DNA of 36,706 nt from contig JAQVGX010000004.1 of assembly GCA_028696515.1 (NCBI GenBank), positions 1 through 36,706 of the forward strand. The letters run 5' to 3'. The notes beneath the pieces were generated by a model. It was not told where the DNA came from. It worked only from the letters and a program-made list of their open reading frames with translations, and searched no databases. The number at the start of each line of letters is the position of its first letter. The stretch's first letter is position 1. Both the position numbers and the translations under genes were made by a program. Below are positions 1 through 10,103 of the stretch, in pieces. This stretch comes from Candidatus Dojkabacteria bacterium (lineage in GTDB: Bacteria; Patescibacteriota; Dojkabacteria; JAHIVN01).

Positions 1-789
1 GGCAGGGGCTGTATAAACAGGTGCTTGTGCAATTTGTTTTAAATCGACCCCTTGTTTTCTCAGTTGTAATATTACTCTGATTCTTGCACTATCAAAACTT
101 TCCCATACTTTATATTGGGTGCCGTAGAGTTCCCTTGCTACAGATCGAGCTTCTCTTCTGAGTGTTCTTTTTAAATTTCTTTTGTATCTTTCACTTTTTT
201 GAGAGAACGTGCTTTCTACTTGCTGATCGATTGTCTGTCTAGCCTGATCCATGAAGTCAGCAGCTGTAGTATAGTTCCAGGCAACATCATACATAGCCCT
301 TTCTCCAGATTTCTCCCAGCTTTGCTGATCAATAAATGAAGATCCTTTTCCGGTCATGAGGCCAATTATGTTTCTTCTTCTAAAGTGTCGTGGAGCACTC
401 CCAGAGAAGAATTTTTTTTGTGCTAAGTGTGCCCACGCTCCAGTACGTAGATCTCCTCGTGTGTCTGGTGTAATTAGCGGAAGCCGAGTTGAGACCGCAG
501 TTAGGACATATCTGATCATATGCCTACTCATCTCTGGAGATGCTAGAACTCTCAAGAAATTAACATAATCTGTGTCTGTAATGTGGGCTTCAGGGTTCTG
601 TATGTGAAATGTATCAAATAGTTGGGGACCAAGATTGCCATGTGTTCTCGTTCTAAAGGAATCGGGGATATCCGGCAAGGGGCCATTGCCAACCATGCCT
701 AAGTAAAAGGAAGCCCCTCGGAAAATACGTCTATGCTTTAAAAGAAACTTTGTTTTATCAAGAAGATTTACTGCCTGTTCCACTTCCAT
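1..789 (-). CDS. Hypothetical protein, C-terminally truncated by window edge (MEVEQAVNLLDKTKFLLKHRRIFRGASFYLGMVGNG...)
   Basis: Reverse-strand reading frame open from ATG at 789 to position 1 with no stop; missing from the supplied ORF track because it runs off the window. Confidence 0.75.
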   Translation of the reverse strand, partial: MEVEQAVNLLDKTKFLLKHRRIFRGASFYLGMVGNGPLPDIPDSFRTRTHGNLGPQLFDTFHIQNPEAHITDTDYVNFLRVLASPEMSRHMIRYVLTAVSTRLPLITPDTRGDLRTGAWAHLAQKKFFSGSAPRHFRRRNIIGLMTGKGSSFIDQQSWEKSGERAMYDVAWNYTTAADFMDQARQTIDQQVESTFSQKSERYKRNLKRTLRREARSVARELYGTQYKVWESFDSARIRVILQLRKQGVDLKQIAQAPVYTAPA

Positions 790-1182
790 TGTTATATTTT
801 TATAACAGTATATATACTAGTGGATTATATCATTTCAATTCGTTTTTCTCTAATGTCTGTAGAGGTTGTGTACATATTTCGCATGTGGTGTCTACGAATT
901 ACGGAACATAAAGGTATCCTCAAGCCCAGGCTTTCATGCAGTCTTCTCTTATTACATTGCTTTACGAACTTATTAAGAACCTGTTGCAGACATTTGTTAT
1001 TTGAGGGTTTTTAATCTTGCTGTTGTTTAGATACCATTATTTGTGGTGCGATTCGCAACACGCAATCATTGATATTGTATCGTCCCACTGTGCAATATTT
1101 ATCCCAACTTATTCAATACAAGTCTTTGTTGAAAAAGGTTAAAAATGGATAGCTTCTTTAATTTGGATTTGTGCACAGCCAG

Positions 1183-2160
1183 TTAAAGAATATGTTCCGG
1201 CTTCAGTTCAGGATAACCTCGGTAAATTAGTGAATTTCCTGTCTCTACTTGTTCAACAATGAAACGCTCACATTGATCAAAATCATAGCCGAGAGAGTGA
1301 AGCCATAGTAAGTCATAACATAAATCCATATCTCCAGAGAAATATCCTAGTGCAAATGCTCTTATCCCCCGGTTTCCACCAACGTTAGCCATTACATTAT
1401 AAGGAGATTTTATCCCTTTTACATTTTCAATACGTTCTCCCCAGATGCCAAATAATCTGTTGAAGTAAGGTTCGAACCTGACGAATAGAGCCATTTCTGG
1501 ATTCTCACTAATCCTTTTTCCGAGCTTTAACCCTTGGTCTGTATGCCCTGCCTTTACAAGGGCAAACCAAGCATCTCTTGTACCGAATCTCTCTATAATA
1601 TAACCAAAGGCCTGGTCTGAATCTACTAACTCCTGGGGCTTCTCCATTAATTCTTGTACAGTCGTGATGGCAAATGTAAGAGCGTTGTTTTGAGGCATTA
1701 ACTCAAGAGACTGTAGAATATGAATAGCTTCGTGCATGACTTGTCTTCTACTTCTTATGTTTGAATATTTCACATCAACTCCAAATATCGAATGGATTGT
1801 TCCAGCAGCGTCTGTTCCTGGGTTATCCCATTTCGCAAATTTGCTGCTCATTGCAACTAGACGATTAACAAGAGCCCCTCTTTCTTCAACTGGAATATGT
1901 CGAAGAAAAACATTAACTACAAAAACATATTGTTCTTGTATTATAGTGTGCTCTTCTTCAGTTAATGAGCCGGTAAAAGTCTCTCGCACCCATTCACCTA
2001 TAATTTTTGCCCTATCCACTATTGGTTGTACCCATTTTGGGTATTTTTTTTCTTTTTTCTTCATTTCAGGAGGTAAACCAATTTCTGAGAGTGGAACTGT
2101 TCGGCGAGGGTTTCCGTAATTTATTAGAGAAGGAGAGCGAAAGGCTTGTTCATTGTACAT
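1183..2160 (-). CDS. Hypothetical protein with HExxH motif (possible zincin-like)
   Basis: 325-aa ORF; contains ..RRQVMHEAIHILQSLE.. (HEAIH). Confidence 0.75.
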   Translation of the reverse strand: MYNEQAFRSPSLINYGNPRRTVPLSEIGLPPEMKKKEKKYPKWVQPIVDRAKIIGEWVRETFTGSLTEEEHTIIQEQYVFVVNVFLRHIPVEERGALVNRLVAMSSKFAKWDNPGTDAAGTIHSIFGVDVKYSNIRSRRQVMHEAIHILQSLELMPQNNALTFAITTVQELMEKPQELVDSDQAFGYIIERFGTRDAWFALVKAGHTDQGLKLGKRISENPEMALFVRFEPYFNRLFGIWGERIENVKGIKSPYNVMANVGGNRGIRAFALGYFSGDMDLCYDLLWLHSLGYDFDQCERFIVEQVETGNSLIYRGYPELKPEHIL

Positions 2161-2351
2161 ATACAGTGCAACGATGAGATAATTGATTATATTATACTAT
2201 AAAATCAATGTCTCTCAAATGAAATGAAGCATCTCTCAATAAATAATAATTTATCCGTTGCATTTCATAACTTGCAGTTATTGCGTTTTAGTATGTGTAG
2301 GGTTACTCTAACCAATTCCTTTTGATATAATAATGGCGAGCGATAACAAAT

Positions 2352-3324
2352 ATGTCAGAAGTACCATTTGATCCAGAAATAGTGAAAAGGAAAAAGCGTG
2401 ATACTGTGCCACTAGTGCCGGCACGTGAAACCTTGCCGGCTTCTTCTGCTGTTGAATTAGTTGCTGTGCCAGCTTCTGATTCAGATAAAGATCAAGTTCC
2501 TCCTGCTGAGGTAGAAGCGACTAGATCTATTCCTGAGACAGGTTCAGCCGTACCTATAGTGAATGAACCTATTAGACTCCCCGAATATATGCAAGCTAAT
2601 ACTTTCTTTGTTAGGGATCCAAATGGAGAAGTTCTTGAAGTTACAGATCCACGAGAGTTTACTCCAGAAATGATGCAGGCCTTAGAAAGAACAACCTTTA
2701 CAATTCACTATACTAGAGATATCGCTGTATCACGGATAGATTCAAGCAATGACCGGTTCTTTGCAAAACAAATAATCGGTGGAGCAAGAAAAGAGGTTAT
2801 TTTGTTCGTAGATAGAACTGAAAGGGTAGGGTGGGTTATGTATCTGGGAGCCAGAGGACAGCTCCTTTGTTATAGATCGCAATGTGTCTGTGAGAGTTGA
2901 TTTTACATACGAAGCTGTTCAACCCAAGTTAGATCAGAGGATAAAAGGCGTACACAGGTATCTGCCTGAATTTAGAGGGGCAGATATCGGAGTATTACCT
3001 AGTGACTTGGTCGAAGATAACTATTTAGCAATAATAGCAGATGGGTTGTTGTCTCTTCCTTATCGGGCAGTTGGATGGCTGGTATATGCTCTCAAGGCTG
3101 GATCTCTAGATTTTCTTGATCGGAAAGAGGATCATACAGGCAACAGGGGGTTCTGTATGTGGAACAAGAGACCGTATAAAGGTTTACTATCTTCAGTACC
3201 GATATTAAGATTCAAATGGTATAAATTGGGAAATGCTTTGCAAAGATTATTGCCTTTTAAAAGGATTCTCCTTCCGGGAATAAGTTGGGTAAGCTATGAA
3301 GAGATAGAGTTAAGTGCAGGGTAA
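2352..3324 (+). CDS. Hypothetical protein, apparently one gene split by a +1 frameshift (ORFs 2352-2900 and 2884-3324)
   Basis: Removing one G from the GGG at about 2846-2848 joins the frames as ..RVGWVMYLEPEDSSFVIDRNVSVRVDFTYEAV.. Confidence 0.6.
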
Positions 3325-3325
3325 C

Positions 3326-3979
3326 CTACAGTCTCTCGGCTGTAATCCTCAATTGTTCCATTGTTTTCCAAGTCTCTGCTTGATTAGCTCCATAAAGATT
3401 CTCTGCTATAGTAGAGATCCTTCTCTGATTTCCCCTTGGTATTTGGTGTCTTACTCGCTCAACGGCAGATAAAAACTGGCCAATTGTCGGGTAACTTTTC
3501 AGAATTGCTTCCGTAATACTCCCGCTATCGTCTGTATGGACGAGTTTCAATATGGGCAGGTTTTTTTCTATTTCTACCATTTTTGCAGTGCTTGCTACAG
3601 CTCTATAGTGGGCGCTATCCTTTGGAAGTTGGTCTGGTCTAGCTACTAGTTTTAGGATAAGGTTGCTTGCTATAGAGTATAATTCTCTGTTTTGAAGAAC
3701 TCTTATTGCAGATTCAACGGTTCTTTGTGAAAGAAGATCTGCTGATGGAATGGGTGACAACATATTTGGTGCAAGAGTATCTACTCCTGGTTCTAGGCTT
3801 GCTAAACAATAGGTTAACGCTCTTTCATACGGAGAAAGATTCTCGGGCTGCATTCGGCTCAAAGCTTTTTCGTAATCCTCAAGTCTTCGAGCTGCGGGAG
3901 CTCCTACAGCACTCCATACTGTATCTAAATCTATCATACTTAATCCAAATAAACCTGTGTTCCTATCCACTTTTGCCAC
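3326..3979 (-). CDS. Hypothetical protein
   Basis: 217-aa ORF on the same strand as the YhaM-like gene, overlapping its 3' end by 40 bp. Confidence 0.65.
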   Translation of the reverse strand: MAKVDRNTGLFGLSMIDLDTVWSAVGAPAARRLEDYEKALSRMQPENLSPYERALTYCLASLEPGVDTLAPNMLSPIPSADLLSQRTVESAIRVLQNRELYSIASNLILKLVARPDQLPKDSAHYRAVASTAKMVEIEKNLPILKLVHTDDSGSITEAILKSYPTIGQFLSAVERVRHQIPRGNQRRISTIAENLYGANQAETWKTMEQLRITAERL

Positions 3980-4881
3980 TCGGAAAATCCTGGGTCTCTG
4001 CCTTCGCCAAGCTTGATCGCTTTTTGAAACTGGCGGATCTGGCTTGAGGCATGATCCGTGAAGTGAACTATAGCAGCTTCGATAGTGGCTGGTTTAATAG
4101 GAGAGCCATTCTCGAGCTCACCCTGATGAGAAATAATTATATGTTCAAGTTTCATCCATAAGTTCTCTGGAAACTCTTTCGGCAGGTGGTTCCGTACAAG
4201 ATCTATACCCAGAACCAAATGTCCGATTAGACGTCCTTTTATTGTCCGAATAATTGCTGTTTTCTTGAGAGCAAGCTCTTCCAATTTCCCAATGTCATGT
4301 AGGATTATTCCAGCTGTCACAAGGTCTTTATCTGCTTCAGGATAGCTTGTAAGAAGCGGTTCAGCCATGTGAAGCATTTCGAGTGTGTGCTCAAGCAATC
4401 CACCGACGAAATCATGATGTACTTTCTCTGCAGCCGGCGCTCTTTTGTATTTCTTTACCAAAACTGCATCGCCAAAAATATCTTTTAGCAGATTCTTGAG
4501 GTCCTTATTCTTGACTTCATCTATGACTGCCAGAAGCTCAGAGTACATCTTCTCCAGGTCCTTGTCAGTTGACTGAACAAGATCAGAAATATCGTAGTCT
4601 TCTGTCTTATCAAGCTTCTTGATGATCATCTGTAGCTGCTCATTGTATGACTGAATTTGCGCATCAATCTTGACTACATCTCCTGATTCCAAATTCTTGA
4701 TTCTGCAGTTTGGGAAATCATCCTGCCAGATTTTTGCTGAAACTTCACCGGTTCTATCTTGAAGAACCAATCGATAATAAGGGTTTTGAGCGCGGGTTTT
4801 ATGCATCTGGATCTCTTCAACGGAGAACACTTCGTCAGTTATGAAGTCTCCATCTTTGAGGTCTTTTACGAATATTTTCAT
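3940..4881 (-). CDS. yhaM: YhaM-like 3'-5' exoribonuclease (N-terminal OB fold plus HD domain)
   Basis: OB-like segment YYRLVLQDRTGEVSAKIW; HD motif GIILHDIGKLEEL; second H region IISHQGELENGSP typical of YhaM/CBF1. Confidence 0.85.
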   Translation of the reverse strand: MKIFVKDLKDGDFITDEVFSVEEIQMHKTRAQNPYYRLVLQDRTGEVSAKIWQDDFPNCRIKNLESGDVVKIDAQIQSYNEQLQMIIKKLDKTEDYDISDLVQSTDKDLEKMYSELLAVIDEVKNKDLKNLLKDIFGDAVLVKKYKRAPAAEKVHHDFVGGLLEHTLEMLHMAEPLLTSYPEADKDLVTAGIILHDIGKLEELALKKTAIIRTIKGRLIGHLVLGIDLVRNHLPKEFPENLWMKLEHIIISHQGELENGSPIKPATIEAAIVHFTDHASSQIRQFQKAIKLGEGRDPGFSEWQKWIGTQVYLD

Positions 4882-5174
4882 GATAGTAGATGATTAGATA
4901 AACAGAGAATTAAATAATTTAGATAAATAGATGAGTAGATAACTTTACTATTCAACTGTCCTTTGCATTATACTAGTATCTGTCTTTTAAGGGAATGCTT
5001 ATGCGGGGAATATGAAATGGACTTAGGCTCGTTAGCTTTTCAGCCTGTCGGCTTATCAGCTATTGCCTCTTGCAATCAAAATTCGTTAATCAGCTTATTA
5101 GCCTATCGGTCATTGGCCTATAGAAAAATGGGGTGAGAGGGTGGTATAATTAGATTATTAAATTACTTGCTAAT

Positions 5175-6968
5175 ATGACGGAAGATCTCCAACCGCAACA
5201 GACAGGAAACCAGGGATGCAAAGGGTGGTTTTTGCATGGAGAAGTTGTTCTCATGGATAGTACTACAGCAGAGATCTCCAGAAAAGCAAGGGATATGGGT
5301 TCTAGTTTAGAGCACAACGATGAGATGCGGGAAAGATATAGTGTAAGAATAAAAGCAATACATGCTTTAGAGGCCCTTGTTGGCAAGTATGAAACTGCTG
5401 AAATACACGATCAAGACTTAAGAGATCTAATCCTAGATCCTATTGTTAGCTTTCTTGAGCGCTTTTATAGAGACCTAAAAGGTGTACAGCATTTTACTGC
5501 TGGCTACGAACGTGCCTGGGACAGGATAGAAAATATGAAGCCTGCTATGATAGCTGCCTTTACTGCTGCAATGTTTACAATAAGGTATGTTTCTCCTTGG
5601 AGAATGTTTCTTAGAGTACATTATACAAAAGATCAAAGGGAAGACGTTAGGGTTGCGAGAGTCGGTAAGATATTTGATAAGTGGATTGAGCATGTTGGAA
5701 AGGATGAAGAGAAAAATAATCTTAAAACCCTTTTTCTGAGATCAGCAAAACGCCGGGACGGACCAATACTTAGATGGGCTACCGGACAAGCCTACAGGGA
5801 ACAGGTGGACAGAGGTTTGAGAGCAGAATTAAAGGTCTGGGGAATAGATGTATCAGCAATAGAAAAAAGATTGAAAGAGGAGGCACAAGCAAGGGCAAAA
5901 GAACTAAGTACTGAAGAAAAAAAAGTAGAGCCAGATTATAGTTCAGTTCCAGAAGATAGAGGGAACGAAGTAGTTAGACAGTTACAATCTCTTGGAGGTG
6001 TGCTGGGAGATGGAACGCTAGCAGATCTGAAGAGTGTTAAGGATAAAGCAGAAGCTGAGGCTGAGAGACTCTATATTGTTGATAGATTAGGAATCCAATG
6101 GCAGAGGAAGGGAGTAATAAGCTACTTCGGAGCTCTGGGCATAAATATTAAGGGAATGGAAGAAGGAATAAGGAAGGAAAGAGTTCCCAGAAAGGATGCG
6201 TTTCCTAATGTACTTGGAGTAGGAGCTATCATGGTTACAGTTGCAGCAGGTGGTGCGGGCTCGGCATCTAGGACGGTTGCGACTACGGCTGTATCAATTT
6301 ATCCTGTCGGATTCGCTTGTGCGATTGGTGAAACACTACGGAAAACGCGCTATCAGCTAGGAAGAACATATGAAAGCATTGTGAGACAGGTTGTGGAAAA
6401 CGCAATAAATTCTTTGGAGCAAGGACAGGTCACTATATTGGACTGGAGAAGCGCGCGGGATAAATTACTAAACCCGGCCGAACTTATGCCTGCAGAAATA
6501 GCAAGTAAGGGCTTACTTAAAGAGGGGTACATAAGTGGGGTGATGTTTCTGGGAATAAGATATAATAATCGATTAAACGAAATGCAGAATGCTCAACGAT
6601 TATTGTCCTACCTACTTGGTGCATTATCAACTTGTGACTTGCGCAGAGACAAAGTGTCAGATGTCGATTTCCCTGAAATGAGGGATAGTGTGAGTGATGT
6701 AATAACTAACATTATTGGTAGTATGGCTAATGCAGACTTGGAGAAGTTGTACAGAATGATTGATAGTTTAGGCTCTCTCCTTAAAATGATAGAGGTGAGA
6801 GAATTCACTGCGGGGATGCCTCAGGTTTCAGGAGATTTATTACTAAAATTGGATGAGATAGTAGGTGCTATTGATGCAGATGGAGTTGATTCTATCGGAA
6901 TCCCTTCCATAAGGCTTCAAGAAGGGTTTGAGCTTGGAACAAGGACAGGACGGCTTCGACGGATCTAA
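5175..6968 (+). CDS. Large hypothetical protein with one Gly/Ala-rich hydrophobic segment
   Basis: 597-aa ORF; hydrophobic segment VLGVGAIMVTVAAGGAGSASRTVATTAVSIYPVGFACAIG. Confidence 0.75.
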   Translation: MTEDLQPQQTGNQGCKGWFLHGEVVLMDSTTAEISRKARDMGSSLEHNDEMRERYSVRIKAIHALEALVGKYETAEIHDQDLRDLILDPIVSFLERFYRDLKGVQHFTAGYERAWDRIENMKPAMIAAFTAAMFTIRYVSPWRMFLRVHYTKDQREDVRVARVGKIFDKWIEHVGKDEEKNNLKTLFLRSAKRRDGPILRWATGQAYREQVDRGLRAELKVWGIDVSAIEKRLKEEAQARAKELSTEEKKVEPDYSSVPEDRGNEVVRQLQSLGGVLGDGTLADLKSVKDKAEAEAERLYIVDRLGIQWQRKGVISYFGALGINIKGMEEGIRKERVPRKDAFPNVLGVGAIMVTVAAGGAGSASRTVATTAVSIYPVGFACAIGETLRKTRYQLGRTYESIVRQVVENAINSLEQGQVTILDWRSARDKLLNPAELMPAEIASKGLLKEGYISGVMFLGIRYNNRLNEMQNAQRLLSYLLGALSTCDLRRDKVSDVDFPEMRDSVSDVITNIIGSMANADLEKLYRMIDSLGSLLKMIEVREFTAGMPQVSGDLLLKLDEIVGAIDADGVDSIGIPSIRLQEGFELGTRTGRLRRI

Positions 6969-7040
6969 AAATTGATTCATTAGACTTTATTTGTTCCCTA
7001 GTATATCATTTCCTTATAAGTATATTTTTATGTCATTCTT

Positions 7041-7346
7041 ATGCCACAACAAAAACTCAAAATAAATGTTGCTCAAGATAAAGTCGAAGCTAAGTATTCA
7101 GATTTTGCTATCATTGGCAAGAATGCCCTCGGCTTCAATCTCGATTTCGGACAGCGAATGCCAGGTGGACAGCAGGTGAATATCATCTCCCGCATCGCCA
7201 TGAGTCCTCAGCATGCAAAACTGTTTCTTGCTGTTCTCAGGCAGAATGTTGAGAAGTATGAAGAGGAACATGGAGAGATACGAACACCAAAGGCACCGGC
7301 ACATACGCCAAAAGAGGGCGGGATGATACACTTTACAAACAAGTAG
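7041..7346 (+). CDS. DUF3467 family protein
   Basis: 101 aa; KYSDFAIIGKNALGFNLDFGQ...VNIISRIAMSPQHAKLFLAVLRQNVEKYEEEHGEI resembles DUF3467. Confidence 0.75.
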   Translation: MPQQKLKINVAQDKVEAKYSDFAIIGKNALGFNLDFGQRMPGGQQVNIISRIAMSPQHAKLFLAVLRQNVEKYEEEHGEIRTPKAPAHTPKEGGMIHFTNK

Positions 7347-7547
7347 CGAATAACCAACAGGTAACGGTGGAGCCGAAAAGCTGACAACCCAATAACTTGT
7401 CTTGTTATTATTAGTTGTTAAGTTAATCGGGTACATTGTTTATATACAAACTACAAACAACCGACATCTGATAACTAGCGTGCTCATTTGACGTAAACAC
7501 CCCTCTGTGTCATACTATATGATGTTTAATTTTCACAATATTTGAGA

Positions 7548-7898
7548 ATGGAAATCAATGAACTCTACAAACTAATTCTGGCTGTAACAATAGGAGGCAG
7601 TATAGTAACAGTCAGCATCTATATAGCGAAGTTACTCGCGGCTGTTACCGACAATATTAAAGATCTCAGAAAAACAGTACAAAATGTAGGAGTTATAACT
7701 GACGGTTTAATTGAGAATCAAAAAAGCCTGACGGCTGCTGTTGAAACTATCAGCAGAATAGTGAAAAAGGCTGAGGGTGCGGTTGATTCGATTACAAACA
7801 AGATCATCAAGCCGTTGAATACTATTTTTGCTATGTTGGGATCAGTAATAGCTTTATTGAAATCTCTTGGTCTTAAAGGTGCTAAAAAGAAAGATTAA
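7548..7898 (+). CDS. DUF948-like small membrane protein
   Basis: N-terminal TM helix followed by coiled-coil-like region; ATG at 7548 preferred over TTG at 7542. Confidence 0.6.
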   Translation: MEINELYKLILAVTIGGSIVTVSIYIAKLLAAVTDNIKDLRKTVQNVGVITDGLIENQKSLTAAVETISRIVKKAEGAVDSITNKIIKPLNTIFAMLGSVIALLKSLGLKGAKKKD

Positions 7899-7924
7899 TT
7901 TTATTTTTTATCTTCATTAAATCA

Positions 7925-8206
7925 ATGAGTACAAAAGAAAAAGGGACTATTCCGTTTCTCTCAGGAGTAATACTTGGTGCAGTAGTCGGTGGAGCCCTGG
8001 GAGTATTATTTGCTCCTGCTGAGGGCAAAGAAACCCGAAGGAAGATTGCTTTGAAGGGAAAAAAGGCCTTAAAGGAAGTAAAAGACAGCGCAGCTGAGGC
8101 TGGTAAGAAGATAAAACCAGCACTTGAAGGAATTCGTAAAGGTGTTGTCGAGAAAGTAGAAGATGTAAAAGAGGGATTCGAGAAGGGTATAAAGGTAACC
8201 AAGTAG
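7925..8206 (+). CDS. YtxH domain-containing protein
   Basis: FLSGVILGAVVGGALGVLFAPAEGKETRRKIALKGKKA is the YtxH signature. Confidence 0.85.
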   Translation: MSTKEKGTIPFLSGVILGAVVGGALGVLFAPAEGKETRRKIALKGKKALKEVKDSAAEAGKKIKPALEGIRKGVVEKVEDVKEGFEKGIKVTK

Positions 8207-8244
8207 TAATAGCCTGGCTGATTTAAATTGTTATAAGCGTTGTT

Positions 8245-8568
8245 ATGGCATTAGAACTTACTAATGATAGTTTTGATACCGAAGTCCTAAAATTTGAAGG
8301 ACTTGTTATAGTGGATTTCTGGGCTCCCTGGTGCGGCCCTTGCCAGATGGTTGCTCCGATCATAGAAGAATTATCAAATGAGTATAAAGACAACGATAAG
8401 GTCAAGATATGCAAGCTGAATGTCGATGACAATCAAGAAATTGCTCAGAGATACGGAATTATGAGTATTCCGACGATGAAATTCTTCAAAGCAGGGGAGA
8501 TAGTGGATGAGATTGTCGGTTTGCAGCCGAAGGAAGCTATCGCTGAAAAAATCAGTGGGCTTCAATAA
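8245..8568 (+). CDS. trxA: Thioredoxin
   Basis: VDFWAPWCGPCQMVAPIIEEL with CGPC active site; cis-Pro region MSIPTMKFF. Confidence 0.97.
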   Translation: MALELTNDSFDTEVLKFEGLVIVDFWAPWCGPCQMVAPIIEELSNEYKDNDKVKICKLNVDDNQEIAQRYGIMSIPTMKFFKAGEIVDEIVGLQPKEAIAEKISGLQ

Positions 8569-8581
8569 ATTTGTAAACTTA

Positions 8582-8590
8582 TGATATAAT
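8582..8590 (+). promoter_or_regulatory. Extended -10 promoter element (TGATATAAT) upstream of rpsO
   Basis: TG-A-TATAAT at 8582-8590 just after trxA, about 55 bp before the rpsO ATG. Confidence 0.5.
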
Positions 8591-8644
8591 GCTTAGGTAT
8601 CCATCCTGTTGGCTGGAGTAATTTAATTTATTTAGTTGGTATCT

Positions 8645-8911
8645 ATGGCGCTTGATGCTCAAAAAAAGAAAAAGATCATCGCAAAGTATCAGTTGCACGA
8701 TGGTGATACTGGATCTCCTCAAGTTCAAGTTGCTCTTCTTACCGCTAGAGTTGAAGAACTGACAGATCATCTGAGCAGACACAAAAAAGACCTGCACTCA
8801 AAGAGGGGGTTGCTTCAGCTAGTAGGACAAAGGAGAAAACTTTTGAAGTATCTTGAGAAAACTGATACAAAATCACTTGAAAAGCTGAAAAAAGATCTGA
8901 AAATTGATTAA
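8645..8911 (+). CDS. rpsO: 30S ribosomal protein S15
   Basis: [58 protein letters not shown] at 8645. Confidence 0.97.
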   Translation: MALDAQKKKKIIAKYQLHDGDTGSPQVQVALLTARVEELTDHLSRHKKDLHSKRGLLQLVGQRRKLLKYLEKTDTKSLEKLKKDLKID

Positions 8912-8976
8912 TTCCGAAATCATAAAATATCTAAAAAGTTCAGGGGCAGATGGAATATGCCCCATTTTTTGTTCAT

Positions 8977-10086
8977 ATGTTTTGGAAAAAGAAACTGCCA
9001 AAAACGAGAATAGAACCATCCAGAGCAGCCGTTGAATTTAAGAAAAAGCGTGCGATAAGAAATCTCGCATCAGGTCTTAAGCTTCAAAAGAGAAAGACTA
9101 AGCTTGTTCTCTCAAATGTTCTAGCGAAAACTTTCAAGAGCAAAATAATCCAGTTCTTAATGCTTGCAGTTGTATTGGTTACCCTTATTCTTGCGGGAAG
9201 GTATTTTGTATTTAGTGATAGATTTGATATCAAAAACATACAGGTTGATGGATTGAGGCAGTTAGATTCATCCGATATCGATAAAGACCTTGCTTATCTC
9301 TATGGTGTAAATATTTTCCTCATCAGATCTTCTACTCTTAAAGAAAATGTTGAGAATGCTTCTTCTTATATAAAGGAAGTTAAAGTCGAGAAGCACCTCC
9401 CAGACTCTATAAGCATAACCATTTCAGAAAGAGAGCCAAAGCTTGTTTGGGTAAATCTCTCTGGGGCTTATCTAGTTGATACCGAGGGGGTAGTGCTGAA
9501 TGTGATCTTAGATTATGAAGATCTGTTACTGGATCAAGAGGATGTTGATTTGCTCAAAGGCTATGGGAATCTTAGTGACATAGAAGAAGTTGATACTGAC
9601 GAAAAGAAAAAGAAAGATAACAAAGAAAAAGAAGATAAAAAAGAGAAAAGGGAACTTACAACCGAAGAGAAACAACAGATAATCGAAACGAGTAGAAAGG
9701 AGGTAATATCGAGAGTAGATCAATTCTGGAGTAAGAACCTAAAAAATTTGGGAGACCAGTATAAGGTATATCCGTTTGTATACAACTATGTCTCAAATAA
9801 TTTTATGGTGTTAAACAATGTTGATCTAACTCTTATGGATGCCAGTACATCGGTAATAAATCTGGATCTGGAAGGTGAAGAAGTATTGAGATATGTTTGG
9901 GAGAGTGAGTATCGCTTTGTATTATATCTCAAGAATGACAGGAAAATCATATTCTCTACAAAAAGAGACCTCAAGGAACAATTATATGATTTAGAGATTT
10001 TCTTGGCCGATTTGAAAGCAAAAGACCGTAGATTTAGCTATGTTGATTTGAGCAGCGATATTATAGTTTATGAGTTTGAGGAATAA
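8977..10086 (+). CDS. ftsQ: Cell division protein FtsQ/DivIB-like (POTRA domain)
   Basis: Single TM then FDIKNIQVDGLRQLDSSDI...VKVEKHLPDSISITISEREPKLVW; immediately upstream of ftsA-ftsZ. Upstream ATG at 8950 is an alternative start. Confidence 0.85.
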   Translation: MFWKKKLPKTRIEPSRAAVEFKKKRAIRNLASGLKLQKRKTKLVLSNVLAKTFKSKIIQFLMLAVVLVTLILAGRYFVFSDRFDIKNIQVDGLRQLDSSDIDKDLAYLYGVNIFLIRSSTLKENVENASSYIKEVKVEKHLPDSISITISEREPKLVWVNLSGAYLVDTEGVVLNVILDYEDLLLDQEDVDLLKGYGNLSDIEEVDTDEKKKKDNKEKEDKKEKRELTTEEKQQIIETSRKEVISRVDQFWSKNLKNLGDQYKVYPFVYNYVSNNFMVLNNVDLTLMDASTSVINLDLEGEEVLRYVWESEYRFVLYLKNDRKIIFSTKRDLKEQLYDLEIFLADLKAKDRRFSYVDLSSDIIVYEFEE

Positions 10087-10103
10087 TTTTGATAATCATC
10101 GTG

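Noticed and set aside
1736-2119. 127-aa plus-strand ORF antisense to the HExxH gene
   Set aside because: Fully antisense to a longer, better-composed ORF with no family features; same judgement for the other shadow ORFs (7098-7436, 7882-8202, 11626-11868, 12096-12557, 26619-26960, etc.).
8591-8644. S15 autoregulatory leader RNA before rpsO
   Set aside because: Leader is about 50 nt with only weak short pairings (e.g. CCA/TGG); could not support a known S15-binding fold by eye.
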